Assembly (NCBI RefSeq): GCF_025150085.1
Contig: NZ_CP102280.1
Span: 1,499,001 to 1,563,000, forward strand
Source of the DNA: Dorea longicatena
Lineage (GTDB): Bacteria > Bacillota > Clostridia > Lachnospirales > Lachnospiraceae
Direction of reading: 5' to 3'
Length of the DNA: 64,000 nt
Numbering within the stretch: position 1 is the first letter of the stretch; every line of letters starts with the position of its first letter. Below are positions 56,387-63,814 of the stretch, piece after piece. The notes beneath the pieces were generated by a model. The model made no database searches and was not told the DNA's origin. It saw only the letters and a list, made by a program, of their open reading frames with translations. A program made the position numbers and the translations under genes.

Positions 56387-56434
56387 ACTTCGGGACAACT
56401 TGTCCCGAAGTGACCTCTGGACAAAGTGTCCAGA
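56387..56434. repeat. Two tandem hairpins with GGACA-N3-TGTCC cores
   Basis: ACTTCGGGACA/TGTCCCGAAGT (11-base arms, loop ACT) and TCTGGACA/TGTCCAGA (8-base arms, loop AAG), cores 26 bases apart. A third GGACACTTTGTCC core stands at 60023-60035 at the other end of the element. Confidence 0.75.
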
Positions 56435-56478
56435 AGCTGGCTCCTTGCAGTGCTTCCCCAGCCGGGGTATTCCTTTTC

Positions 56479-56549
56479 GGACGGTCATTCTGTTTTCAAG
56501 GTGCCGTTCATCGATGAACTAAAATAAGTCTACACCTAAATGACCGTCC
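56479..56549. repeat. Inverted repeat with central palindrome
   Basis: GGACGGTCATT (56479-56489) and AATGACCGTCC (56539-56549) are perfect 11-base arms 49 bases apart. Midway lies GTTCATCGATGAAC (56506-56519), a perfect 14-base palindrome. Confidence 0.75.
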
Positions 56550-56595
56550 GTCCCGTATATCCATAAAGTCGGAGATCCGCCCGGAAAACTGCCTA

Positions 56596-56624
56596 TTTCC
56601 ACGCTCTCGGAATTGTGGTAAAAT
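56596..56624 (+). promoter_or_regulatory. Promoter of the nucleosidase gene
   Basis: TTTCCA, exactly 17 bases, TAAAAT. A small hairpin TGGCTTTCAAGCCA (56637-56650) follows immediately before the AGGAGG site. Confidence 0.6.
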
Positions 56625-56667
56625 AAACATAAAAATTGGCTTTCAAGCCATAGGAGGACAATAATCT

Positions 56668-57363
56668 ATGAAAATCGGAATTTTATGTGCGGGTGACGAA
56701 GAACTCGCCCCATTTTTGCCCTTGATAAGCAACTGTAAGATAACGGAAAAAGCTATGCTGAAATTCCATGCTGGACAGATTGATAGTGTAGAAGTTGTCG
56801 CCCTGTTTTCCGGCGTGTGCAAAGTAAATGCCGCCATAGCCGCTCAGCTTTTGATAGATGTATTTTGCGTGGATATAATTATCAATTCAGGGACAGCGGG
56901 CGGTATGGAGCCAGAACTTGAAATATTCGATACAGTTATCTCCACAGAAGTTTGTTACCACGATGTAGCGCCAGACATTTTAACGGAATTTCATCCGTGG
57001 ATGAATTCTGTGTTTTTTGTGGCAGACCCAAAGCTGATAGATATGTCAAAGTCTGCTGTTGACAAGCTTTCAACTTCTGGAAAGGTAGTTTGGGGCCGTA
57101 TGGTAACGGGAGAATCGTTTATAACCGATGAGAGCCGGCAAAAAATAAACGATGAATTTGCTCCCTTGACGGTTGACATGGAAACTGCCAGTATCGCTCA
57201 TGTCTGCTATGCAAATGACATACCGTTTATCGCCATTCGGTGTGTGACCGATACTGAAAAACACAGCGGAGTTGATAATTTTGACAAAAACTGTGCAAAA
57301 GCATCAAGTATTGCCAAAGATATTACGGTTGCTTTATTAAGAGAAATCAAAAAGTCGTGGTAA
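56668..57363 (+). CDS. MTA/SAH nucleosidase-like protein (MtnN family)
   Basis: 231 residues of the nucleoside phosphorylase fold. MtnN hydrolyses methylthioadenosine and S-adenosylhomocysteine. Visible are the N-terminal acidic pair (CAGDEELAPF), GTAGGMEPELEIFDTVIS, VDMETASIAHVC (catalytic Met-Glu) and RCVTDTEKHSG (catalytic Asp), so the active site appears intact. RBS AGGAGG. As cargo on a mobile element its role is unclear. More AT-rich than the backbone genes. Confidence 0.88.
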   Translation: MKIGILCAGDEELAPFLPLISNCKITEKAMLKFHAGQIDSVEVVALFSGVCKVNAAIAAQLLIDVFCVDIIINSGTAGGMEPELEIFDTVISTEVCYHDVAPDILTEFHPWMNSVFFVADPKLIDMSKSAVDKLSTSGKVVWGRMVTGESFITDESRQKINDEFAPLTVDMETASIAHVCYANDIPFIAIRCVTDTEKHSGVDNFDKNCAKASSIAKDITVALLREIKKSW

Positions 57364-57405
57364 GATTGGATGATATTTTAGAACAGAGGACAGAGGGGGG
57401 AGAGT

Positions 57406-58206
57406 ATGGCCCTAACTATTCAAGAACGACTAAAAGACCTGCGTGTGGAGCGTGGCTTGACGCTGGAACAGCTTGCGGAACAGACGCACCTCTCCAAATC
57501 TGCTTTAGGCAGTTATGAGGGGGACAATCTCAAAGACATCAGCCACTATGCCCTTATTGAGTTAGCAAAGTTTTACGAAGTGACTGTTGATTATCTGCTG
57601 GGCCGTTCCCAAACAAAAAATCACCCAAACGCCGATCTTGCAGACCTGCGTTTGAGCGACGATATGATTGAACTATTGAAAAGCGGGCGGGTGGACAATT
57701 CCCTTTTGTGTGAACTGGCGACCCACCCGGATTTTCCCCGGCTCATGGCCGACCTTGAAATCTATGTGAACGGCGTGGCGGGAAAACAGGTACAGAGTGC
57801 AAACGCCATTGTGGACGCCGTGAGTGCAACGATTATGAAACAACACAATCCCGGCTTGACTGACCCGCAGTTAAGGCAGCTTATCGCCGCCCATATTGAC
57901 GACGACAGCTTTTGCCGCTATGTGATACAGCAGGACATAAACAAGATAGCCCTCGACCTGCGGGAAGCCCACAAGGACGATTTTTTCAGCGTCCCGGAGG
58001 ATAGCCCACTGGAAGATTTTTTGCAGGCAGCCGAGGAAACCGCTAAAGAGGACAGCGACCCGGAGCAGGCGGCTATGATGTTTATCTGCAAGCGGCTCAA
58101 ACTGAATTATAAGAAGCTGTCCGAGGAAGAAAAGAAGTGGCTGAAAAAGATTGCACAGAAGTCGGACTTGCTGAAAAATCCAAAGCCGCAGCGAGGACGG
58201 AAGTAA
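57406..58206 (+). CDS. XRE-family regulator of the mobile element
   Basis: 266 residues. Helix-turn-helix at residues 6-62 (IQERLKDLRVERGLTLEQLAEQTHLSKSALGSYE, VTVDYLLGRS). A long helical C-terminal domain (about 100-255) of the type found in Clostridial element regulators ends KPQRGRK. The GC content matches the backbone rather than the flanking cargo genes. It probably controls element genes; targets are unknown. Confidence 0.85.
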   Translation: MALTIQERLKDLRVERGLTLEQLAEQTHLSKSALGSYEGDNLKDISHYALIELAKFYEVTVDYLLGRSQTKNHPNADLADLRLSDDMIELLKSGRVDNSLLCELATHPDFPRLMADLEIYVNGVAGKQVQSANAIVDAVSATIMKQHNPGLTDPQLRQLIAAHIDDDSFCRYVIQQDINKIALDLREAHKDDFFSVPEDSPLEDFLQAAEETAKEDSDPEQAAMMFICKRLKLNYKKLSEEEKKWLKKIAQKSDLLKNPKPQRGRK

Positions 58207-58242
58207 GAGAATAATAAATCAGATTATATGGAGGTATTGGTT

Positions 58243-58758
58243 ATGAAAAAATGGTTACTGATAATTTCAGCGACTGTTATTTGCGTTGCTGCCGCTTTTT
58301 TATATTTCTTTAGTTTAACTCCCAAAGGAGATACCATTACCAGCAGAGAAAGCATACTGAACACCGCAATTTCAAAGGGGAATGAATGGACTATTGCAAA
58401 AGAACTGGAACTTGGCGGTTATATCGTGAGTGGAGCATATAGTGCAGATAATAAATCTACACTTGCCATCTTTGAACCAACAGGAAATGGAGATTACAAA
58501 TTTAGTACATCAACAAACCGAAATAGTGATGAGATTATTGTTGGTGGCGTTGCAATAAACGGAGAATGGTATGATTTAATTTGGTTTAATGGTGCTAAAA
58601 CAGAGTATGCCGAAATCACTTATACAATAAATGGACAAGTGCAAGATACATTGAGATACAGCACAGATGATATGGATATTATCTCAATTAAAAACCCAGA
58701 AAAAGAGTATTCCATTCATGTGGTTTACTATGACAATGATGGAAATAAGTACGAATAA
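58243..58758 (+). CDS. Uncharacterised membrane-anchored protein
   Basis: 171 residues from ATG 58243 with ATGGAGG 8 bases upstream (an in-frame ATG at 58228 is part of that site). An N-terminal signal anchor (WLLIISATVICVAAAFLYFF) precedes a beta-rich extracellular part (AKELELGGYIVSGAYSADNKSTLAIFEPTGNGDYKFST). I do not recognise the family. AT-rich like the resistance gene that follows. Confidence 0.65.
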   Translation: MKKWLLIISATVICVAAAFLYFFSLTPKGDTITSRESILNTAISKGNEWTIAKELELGGYIVSGAYSADNKSTLAIFEPTGNGDYKFSTSTNRNSDEIIVGGVAINGEWYDLIWFNGAKTEYAEITYTINGQVQDTLRYSTDDMDIISIKNPEKEYSIHVVYYDNDGNKYE

Positions 58759-58798
58759 ATTGTTTTTCATCGAGAAAATAGCAAAGCCAGCCGAGCCA

Positions 58799-58843
58799 GT
58801 CAACGGTCAAGATGAACGGCGCATTTCATGCGCCGCCGTTGAC
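58799..58843. repeat. Nested inverted repeat before ANT(6)
   Basis: Outer arms GTCAACGG (58799-58806) and CCGTTGAC (58836-58843), inner arms GGCGCA (58818-58823) and TGCGCC (58829-58834). It is GC-rich within AT-rich surroundings and could act as a terminator or attenuator ahead of the resistance gene. Confidence 0.65.
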
Positions 58844-58931
58844 AGTCCCGCCCGTCTTTGCTAAAGGGTAATCAAGGCGGGAAAGCCCTAAAATGGTTTC
58901 ACACCTATTTCAATAATTGGAGGAGATAAAA

Positions 58932-59798
58932 ATGAGATCAGAAAAGGAAGTTTATGATATTGTTTTGAATTTTGCAAAAACAGACAAACGCATTCGCATG
59001 GTTACTTTGGAAGGATCTAGAACAAATACAAATATTCCGCCTGATGATTTTCAGGATTTTGATATTACTTTTTTTGTTACGGATATGGACAGCTTCACAA
59101 GTGATGATAAATGGCTAGATATATTTGGTGAAAGGTTGATTCTGCAAAAGCCGGAAGATATGGAATTATTTCCAGCTGTAGAAAAGGGATTTTCATATTT
59201 AATGCTGTTTACTGATGATGTTAAGATAGATTTAACTTTGCTGCCGCTGGAACTGATAGACGAGTATTTTACATGGGATAAACTGGTAAAGTTACTGTTG
59301 GATAAAGACAACCGTATCGTAAAGCCGCCAATACCAACGGATATAGACTACCACTTGCAGAAGCCTACTCAAAGAATGTTTGACGATTGCTGTAATGAAT
59401 TTTGGAATACTACAACATATGTAGTAAAGGGCTTATGCCGCAAAGAAATTCTTTTTGCTATTGACCATATGAATGATATAGTACGAAAAGAATTGCTTCG
59501 CATGATTTCCTGGCTGATTGGTATCAAACAGGGATTTCATTTCAGTTTGGGAAAAAACTATAAATTTATGAAGCAATATGCCCCAGAGGAATTGTGGGAA
59601 CGACTTATGTCCACTTATAATATGGATTCCTATCCCCATATGTGGGAATCCTTTGAACAATGTATGGCATTGTTCCGGGAGGTTTCGTCAGAAGTGGCAT
59701 GCCAGTTGGATTACCAGTATCCACTATATGATGAAAAAATCAGTAATTATGTGATTCGGCAAAAGAAAAAATATGGCATTGAAGATGATAACAAATAA
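58932..59798 (+). CDS. ant(6): Aminoglycoside 6-nucleotidyltransferase ANT(6)-I, streptomycin resistance
   Basis: 288 residues from ATG 58932 behind GGAGGAG. It adenylylates streptomycin. Catalytic nucleotidyltransferase residues are in TLEGSRTNTNIPPDDFQDFDITFFVTD and KIDLTLLPLE. The remainder (MFDDCCNEFWNTTTYVVKGLCRKEILFAIDHMN and SLGKNYKFMKQY) matches ANT(6)-Ia/Ib closely; from memory it appears nearer the ANT(6)-Ib branch. Full length with no disruption, so likely functional. Last gene of the element. Confidence 0.93.
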   Translation: MRSEKEVYDIVLNFAKTDKRIRMVTLEGSRTNTNIPPDDFQDFDITFFVTDMDSFTSDDKWLDIFGERLILQKPEDMELFPAVEKGFSYLMLFTDDVKIDLTLLPLELIDEYFTWDKLVKLLLDKDNRIVKPPIPTDIDYHLQKPTQRMFDDCCNEFWNTTTYVVKGLCRKEILFAIDHMNDIVRKELLRMISWLIGIKQGFHFSLGKNYKFMKQYAPEELWERLMSTYNMDSYPHMWESFEQCMALFREVSSEVACQLDYQYPLYDEKISNYVIRQKKKYGIEDDNK

Positions 59799-60400
59799 AA
59801 TTTTTTCAATCGAAAAAATTTATTTTGATTATTCAATTTTGAAAAACTGAATACCTCAAAATCAGAAAGAGCGCGGACAAGCACTTTGAGGGATTGACCG
59901 CCTTGTCCACCCATTCAGTGGGACGGCGGGCGGCGGTCAAGGCCGGGTGTAAACCCGTTCATTTCAGCCTTGACGGTTACCCGCTGTCCTGTTACTTTTC
60001 CGGGAGTGTAGCCACAACTTCGGGACACTTTGTCCACAAGTCGGAGCGTAGGACGATGAACGGGGGCTTTCATATACGCCCTGTCTGCTGTTGAAACCAG
60101 ACCTGCGCTTACGGCTCCACGCCACACAAGCACAGCCCTGTTTTCCTGCCGCTTCAAATGCCCTTGCCCTCCCCGGCGGCAACGGCATTTTCACGGCAAC
60201 GCCGACAGAGCGTATAACACACTACACTTTGCTTCGCAAAGTCGTGTGCCAAATGGGGGCGTTGCCCCCTTTGGAAACCCCCACAAGGAAAGGCGGTACG
60301 CTACCCCTCCACGGGGCGCATACCGCCTTTTCTTGTTATCCAGCCCTCCGGCTGTATCGGTTGAGCAAAAGTCAGCGTGGGAATGGTGTGGTATCTTTAT
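59799..60400. other. Noncoding right part of the mobile element
   Basis: About 600 bases, GC-rich, with no credible gene. It contains an inverted repeat TTGACCGCC/GGCGGTCAA (59894-59940), a GGACACTTTGTCC palindrome (60023-60035), the putative oriT (60212-60248), GGGGGCGTTGCCCCC (60256-60270), and AGGCGGTA/TACCGCCT arms (60292-60333). Confidence 0.65.
60212..60248 (-). other. Putative MobV-type oriT
   Basis: On the - strand: ACTTTGC-GAA-GCAAAGT hairpin, then GTAGTGTG followed by TTATAC. The pMV158 oriT has the same order, a hairpin ending AAAGT followed by ATAGTGTG/TTATAC, where the slash is the MobM nick. By analogy the nick would fall between 60218 and 60217 on the - strand. The relaxase gene of the element is of the same MobV family. 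Confidence 0.8.
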
Positions 60401-60407
60401 CTAAGTG
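60392..60407 (-). repeat. Right terminal inverted repeat
   Basis: CACTTAGATAAAGATA on the - strand, 11 bases inside the right TC dinucleotide; matches the left repeat at 14 of 16 positions. Confidence 0.75.
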
Positions 60408-60420
60408 AAACCCCATTCTC

Positions 60421-60537
60421 CCATTTTGACACAGCTCTGTCTGTCACGCCCAGTTCTTCTCCCAGCTGCTTCTGCGTCAGATTTTTTTCCTTCCTGCATG
60501 TCGATATAAACCTTCCAAGTTCTAATGGTTCAACCAT
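60421..60537 (-). pseudogene. N-terminal part of the split XRE-family regulator
   Basis: Starts at ATG 60537 behind AGGAGGTGACGC and reads MVEPLELGRFISTCRKEKNL, TQKQLGEELGVTDRAVSKW, a canonical XRE helix-turn-helix, up to the element boundary. Past the boundary the frame stops at 60401. Its continuation is at 51690-52229. The full protein would be about 220 residues: DNA-binding domain plus a four-helix membrane domain. Confidence 0.85.
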
Positions 60538-60754
60538 ATGCGTCACCTCCTGTCGGCTTTATTATGCCATATTTCTCCCAGAAAAGCACTCCACTTATGG
60601 TTGAACGCCTCTAAATACCGCTAATTCTCACTATTAGACGCATGAACTTATATTTTGTTACAGATTTTTATCTTTATTTTTTAATTTTATAGTAAGCGGC
60701 CAAATTTGTCAGCCTCTTTCGGTCATATGGCGATACAGCGAACACATCGCGATG

Positions 60755-60795
60755 CAAAAAACTCCCCGAGCCACCAAAGACTCCGGGAGTTTTTT
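60755..60795 (-). terminator. Terminator of the MATE exporter gene
   Basis: AAAAAACTCCCC and GGGAGTTTTTT arms with a short loop, T runs on both strands. Confidence 0.88.
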
Positions 60796-60839
60796 ATCAT
60801 TATATGATATATGATATGTATGATATGTTCGAAAAAAGA

Positions 60840-62204
60840 TCACTCTGCCGCAATCACCATCGTCCTGTGGATCTTCTTCCTTACAAACCAGAAGCAGATC
60901 ACCTGCATGATGATCGTTGCAATCCAGGATACCGGATAAGACAGAAACAAGAAAGTCAGTGATCTGTGTGAAGGGAACAGTCCATAGATCCAGATAATCC
61001 GGACTCCGACCGTACCGATGATAGAAAGAATCATCGGTACCGTGGAATATCCCATTCCTCTCAGTGCTCCCGGGAACAGATCCATCAGACCGCACAGGAA
61101 ATAGGTAACGGTTGTATAAGAAAAGATCTCCATACCGTATTTGATAACATCTGCCTGATTACTGTAAATATGCAGAAGTTCCGGTCCGAATATGTACACA
61201 CTGCTTCCGAGGATCAAAGTTACCACAACTGAAAGGATCATACAGTCAATCAGAACCCTGTCCATACGTTTTAATTTCTTCACTCCGTAGTTCTGGCTTG
61301 TGAAGCTCATACAGGCCTGTGTGAAGGAGTTCACCGACACATATAAGAATCCGAAAATATTATTCGATGCCGTATATCCTGCCATTGCGATCGATCCAAA
61401 AGAATTGACCGATGACTGCAGCATCGCATTTGAAATATTGATTACCGTGCTCTGGATTCCCGCCGGAACCCCGACTTCAAAAATCTGCTTCAGATACACG
61501 GATCTGATCCGAAGCTTTGCAAGGTGAAGCTGATAGCTGCTCTCTGTGTGATGCAGGCACCGGAGTACCAGGATACAGGATACCAGCTGGGATATAACGG
61601 TCGCAATCCCAACGCCTGCTACATCCAGATGAAAACCGATGACCAGGAACAGATTCAATATTGCATTAATCACTCCGGATACGATCAGGAAGATCAACGG
61701 ACGTTTGGTATCCCCCACTGCCCTTAATATGGCTGCTCCATAGTTATACATCATAAAAAATGGCATACCGCAGAAATAAATCCGCATATAAAGTGTGGAT
61801 TTGGCAATTACATCATCCGGTGTCCCCATAATTTCCAGTGCGCCTCTGGCAAAGACCACTCCAATCACCGCCATCGCCACTCCGCTTACCAGAGCAAGTG
61901 CAATAGCCGTATGTACCGTCTCCGACATTTCTTTTGTTTTTCCGGTCGCATAATATCTCGCTGCAAGTACATTTGCTCCCAATGAGATTCCGATGAAAAG
62001 ATTGGTAAACACATTGATCAGTGCCGTTGTCGAACCCACCGCTGCGAGCGCCTGACTTCCGCTGAAACGTCCCACTACCACGATATCCACCGCATTGAAC
62101 ATCAGCTGTAAGATTCCTGACAGCATCAGTGGTATGGAAAATGAAATCAATTTGTTCATGATGGTTCCATTGCACATATCAATCTCATATTTATTTTTCT
62201 TCAA
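60840..62204 (-). CDS. MATE-family efflux transporter
   Basis: 454 residues with twelve predicted membrane helices. Starts MCNGTIMNKLISFSIPLMLSGILQLMFNAVDIVVVGRFSGSQALAAVG, the MATE/DinF signature, and repeats it in the second half (EVGVPAGIQSTVINISNAMLQSSVNSFG). These proteins export cationic drugs or metabolites by Na+ or H+ antiport. RBS AAAGGAGAGAG precedes ATG. Substrate not predictable. Confidence 0.93.
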   Translation of the reverse strand: MKKNKYEIDMCNGTIMNKLISFSIPLMLSGILQLMFNAVDIVVVGRFSGSQALAAVGSTTALINVFTNLFIGISLGANVLAARYYATGKTKEMSETVHTAIALALVSGVAMAVIGVVFARGALEIMGTPDDVIAKSTLYMRIYFCGMPFFMMYNYGAAILRAVGDTKRPLIFLIVSGVINAILNLFLVIGFHLDVAGVGIATVISQLVSCILVLRCLHHTESSYQLHLAKLRIRSVYLKQIFEVGVPAGIQSTVINISNAMLQSSVNSFGSIAMAGYTASNNIFGFLYVSVNSFTQACMSFTSQNYGVKKLKRMDRVLIDCMILSVVVTLILGSSVYIFGPELLHIYSNQADVIKYGMEIFSYTTVTYFLCGLMDLFPGALRGMGYSTVPMILSIIGTVGVRIIWIYGLFPSHRSLTFLFLSYPVSWIATIIMQVICFWFVRKKIHRTMVIAAE

Positions 62205-62332
62205 AACAACTCTCTCCTTTTATAGTAATATCTTCAATCAAAGCATAAAGCCGTAATTTTTATTGTAGCATAGATTTATCGTTTGTGAACATTTAATTAT
62301 TAATTCGTTTTATATGTGTAAAGACATTTTCC

Positions 62333-62361
62333 TTGACAGAACATCAAAAACAACCTATAAT
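62333..62361 (+). promoter_or_regulatory. Perfect sigma-A promoter
   Basis: TTGACA (62333-62338), exactly 17 bases, TATAAT (62356-62361). It points away from the MATE gene and into a short region that has no gene. Confidence 0.85.
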
Positions 62362-62367
62362 CACTTA

Positions 62368-62486
62368 GCTTATATGTTTTTATTTACATTCATTGTAAAC
62401 ATCCATATCAGTAAATATAAAAAACGTATCTCTGCAATGTTTCCCCACTGTCTGAAAAGGAAGCATCTCAGAGATACGTTTTTTAT
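62368..62486 (+). ncRNA. Candidate small RNA of about 118 bases
   Basis: Starts 7 bases after the TATAAT and ends at a terminator hairpin. A first hairpin TTTACA/TGTAAA lies near 62380-62400. No ribosome site precedes the small open frame inside it. The adjacent symporter gene reads the other way, so this RNA would not be its leader. It resembles no family I recognise. Confidence 0.55.
62419..62484. terminator. Strong bidirectional terminator
   Basis: AAAAAACGTATCTCTG and CAGAGATACGTTTTTT are perfect 16-base arms; inside, ATGTTTCC pairs with GGAAGCAT. It can end the small-RNA candidate on the + strand and the symporter gene on the - strand. Confidence 0.9.
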
Positions 62487-62523
62487 TTATTAGAACATCT
62501 TTTAAAAATTAATATCTTCGTTC

Positions 62524-63813
62524 CTAATTCTCTTCCGCATAGAACACATTCTTATCCAGTGCCTTGTTCTGGTGTGCAACGATTGTTGTACATACAGCAT
62601 CACCTGTGATATTAACGGCAGTTCTTGTCATATCCAGGATACGGTCGATACCCATGATCAGACCAATTGCCTCAACCGGAAGTCCGACAGAATTGAATAC
62701 CATTGTCAGTGTTACCAGACCTACACTTGGCACACCGGCCGTACCGATGGATGCAAGTGTTGCAGTTCCGATCACAGTAATATAATCTGTCATACTTAAG
62801 TGGATTCCGAATGCCTGTGCGGCAAATACAACGGCTACCCCCTGCATGATCGAAGTACCATCCATATTGATGGTCGCTCCAAGAGGAATGGTGAAAGATG
62901 ATATCTTCTTAGATACACCCACCTTCTTGGACAGGGTATCGATTGACAGCGGAATCGTTGCATTTGATGTTGCTGTTGAGAATGCGAAGGCCATAACCGG
63001 GAAGAACTTCTTGATAAATTTCAGAGGATTCAGTCCGGTAAATATCTTCAGTAAGATCTGGTATACACCGAAACACTGGATTGCCAGTGCGATCAATACA
63101 CCGATCATATATTTTGCCAGCGGTACAAATGCACTGAATCCGATGTTTGCAAATGTGCGGCTGATCAGGCAGAAGACACCAATTGGGGCAAGTGCCATGA
63201 TCATCATCGTCATTTCCATCATGATATCATTAAACTGGCTGAAGAAGTTCGCAACTGTCTCTGCACGTTCTCCTAATTTTGCAAGGATCACACCGATGAT
63301 CAATGCAAATACGATGATCTGCAGCATCTCTCCGCTTGCAAGAGAATTAATCGGGTTATCCGGGATAATATTTAACAACGTGTCTGTCAATGAAGTAGCC
63401 TTCATAGTTTCTACAGATGCTGCATTAGTCTTGATCGTGCTCATGTCCAGTCCCACACCCGGATTGATCAGGTTTCCGACAGACAATGCTACGGTAACCG
63501 CAAGTGCTGTTGTTGCCAGATAAAAGATCAGTGTTCTTGCACCGACTGTACCAAGCTTCTTCGTATCCCCGATCGACATACTTCCGCACACAAGCGAACA
63601 GAATACCAGTGGTACAACCAACATCTTCATCAGTTTGATAAAGCCTTGTCCGACCACGTACAGTACACCTTCTACGATAATGTCGTCTTTGATATGTCCA
63701 CTTGGAACCGCATAACATAAAATAATTCCAAATATCGCTCCTGCAAGCAATGCAATAAAAATCTTCGTTGTAAGTCCTATTTTCTTCTTTTCCTTCTTCT
63801 GTGTCTCTCCCAT
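62524..63813 (-). CDS. Dicarboxylate/amino acid:cation symporter (DAACS family)
   Basis: 429 residues from ATG 63813 with GGAGG upstream (an earlier in-frame Met lies in the preceding gene). Eight helices and two re-entrant loops are expected. Signatures include the serine-rich hairpin region ATSNATIPLSIDTLSKKVGVSK, GATINMDGTSIMQGVAVVFAAQ, and GVPSVGLVTLTMVFNSVGLP with GIDRILDMTRTAVNITGDAV for Na+/substrate binding. It imports glutamate, aspartate or C4-dicarboxylates; the substrate is not settled. Confidence 0.93.
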   Translation of the reverse strand: MGETQKKEKKKIGLTTKIFIALLAGAIFGIILCYAVPSGHIKDDIIVEGVLYVVGQGFIKLMKMLVVPLVFCSLVCGSMSIGDTKKLGTVGARTLIFYLATTALAVTVALSVGNLINPGVGLDMSTIKTNAASVETMKATSLTDTLLNIIPDNPINSLASGEMLQIIVFALIIGVILAKLGERAETVANFFSQFNDIMMEMTMMIMALAPIGVFCLISRTFANIGFSAFVPLAKYMIGVLIALAIQCFGVYQILLKIFTGLNPLKFIKKFFPVMAFAFSTATSNATIPLSIDTLSKKVGVSKKISSFTIPLGATINMDGTSIMQGVAVVFAAQAFGIHLSMTDYITVIGTATLASIGTAGVPSVGLVTLTMVFNSVGLPVEAIGLIMGIDRILDMTRTAVNITGDAVCTTIVAHQNKALDKNVFYAEEN

Positions 63814-63814
63814 A

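Larger units (their letters stand above)
56293..56667. other. Noncoding boundary between mobile backbone and cargo
   Basis: 375 bases with no convincing gene. It holds two palindromes of the GGACA-N3-TGTCC type (56393-56405, 56419-56431), an 11-base inverted repeat (56479-56549) around a 14-base palindrome (56506-56519), and the cargo promoter (56596-56624). Base composition falls from GC-rich to AT-rich here. Confidence 0.65.
52228..60420 (-). mobile_element. Tn4451/TnpX-type mobilizable element carrying ANT(6)
   Basis: About 8.19 kb between two TC dinucleotides (GA on the other strand) at 52228-52229 and 60419-60420. GA is the core dinucleotide used by TnpX-type recombinases. Removing the element rejoins an XRE gene in frame (VSKW-D-TGKSF). 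Terminal inverted repeats match 14 of 16 bases. The content is recombinase, TnpW-like, MobV relaxase, RepA-like, Cys-rich VLP, nucleosidase, XRE regulator, a membrane protein and a resistance gene. The backbone (52.3-56.4 kb) is richer in GC than the host. The right end could lie some 16 bases further in, since its first bases also read like XRE codons. Confidence 0.88.
62205..62523. other. Intergenic region with small-RNA candidate
   Basis: 319 bases between two - strand genes. The left half is the AT-rich upstream region of the MATE gene. The right half holds a perfect + strand promoter (62333-62361) and a strong hairpin (62419-62484). Confidence 0.6.

Noticed and set aside
55498-56522. Long + strand frames opposite the RepA-like and Cys-rich genes
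   Set aside because: They are antisense to well-supported genes, have unlikely composition (Pro/Arg rich) and no ribosome site.
60040-60408. Open frame overlapping the right end of the element
   Set aside because: It reads through the oriT and terminal repeat and has no family resemblance; treated as noncoding.
52228-60420. Element as a full conjugative transposon
   Set aside because: There are no genes for a coupling protein, VirB4-type ATPase or other transfer machinery; only mobilisation functions are present.
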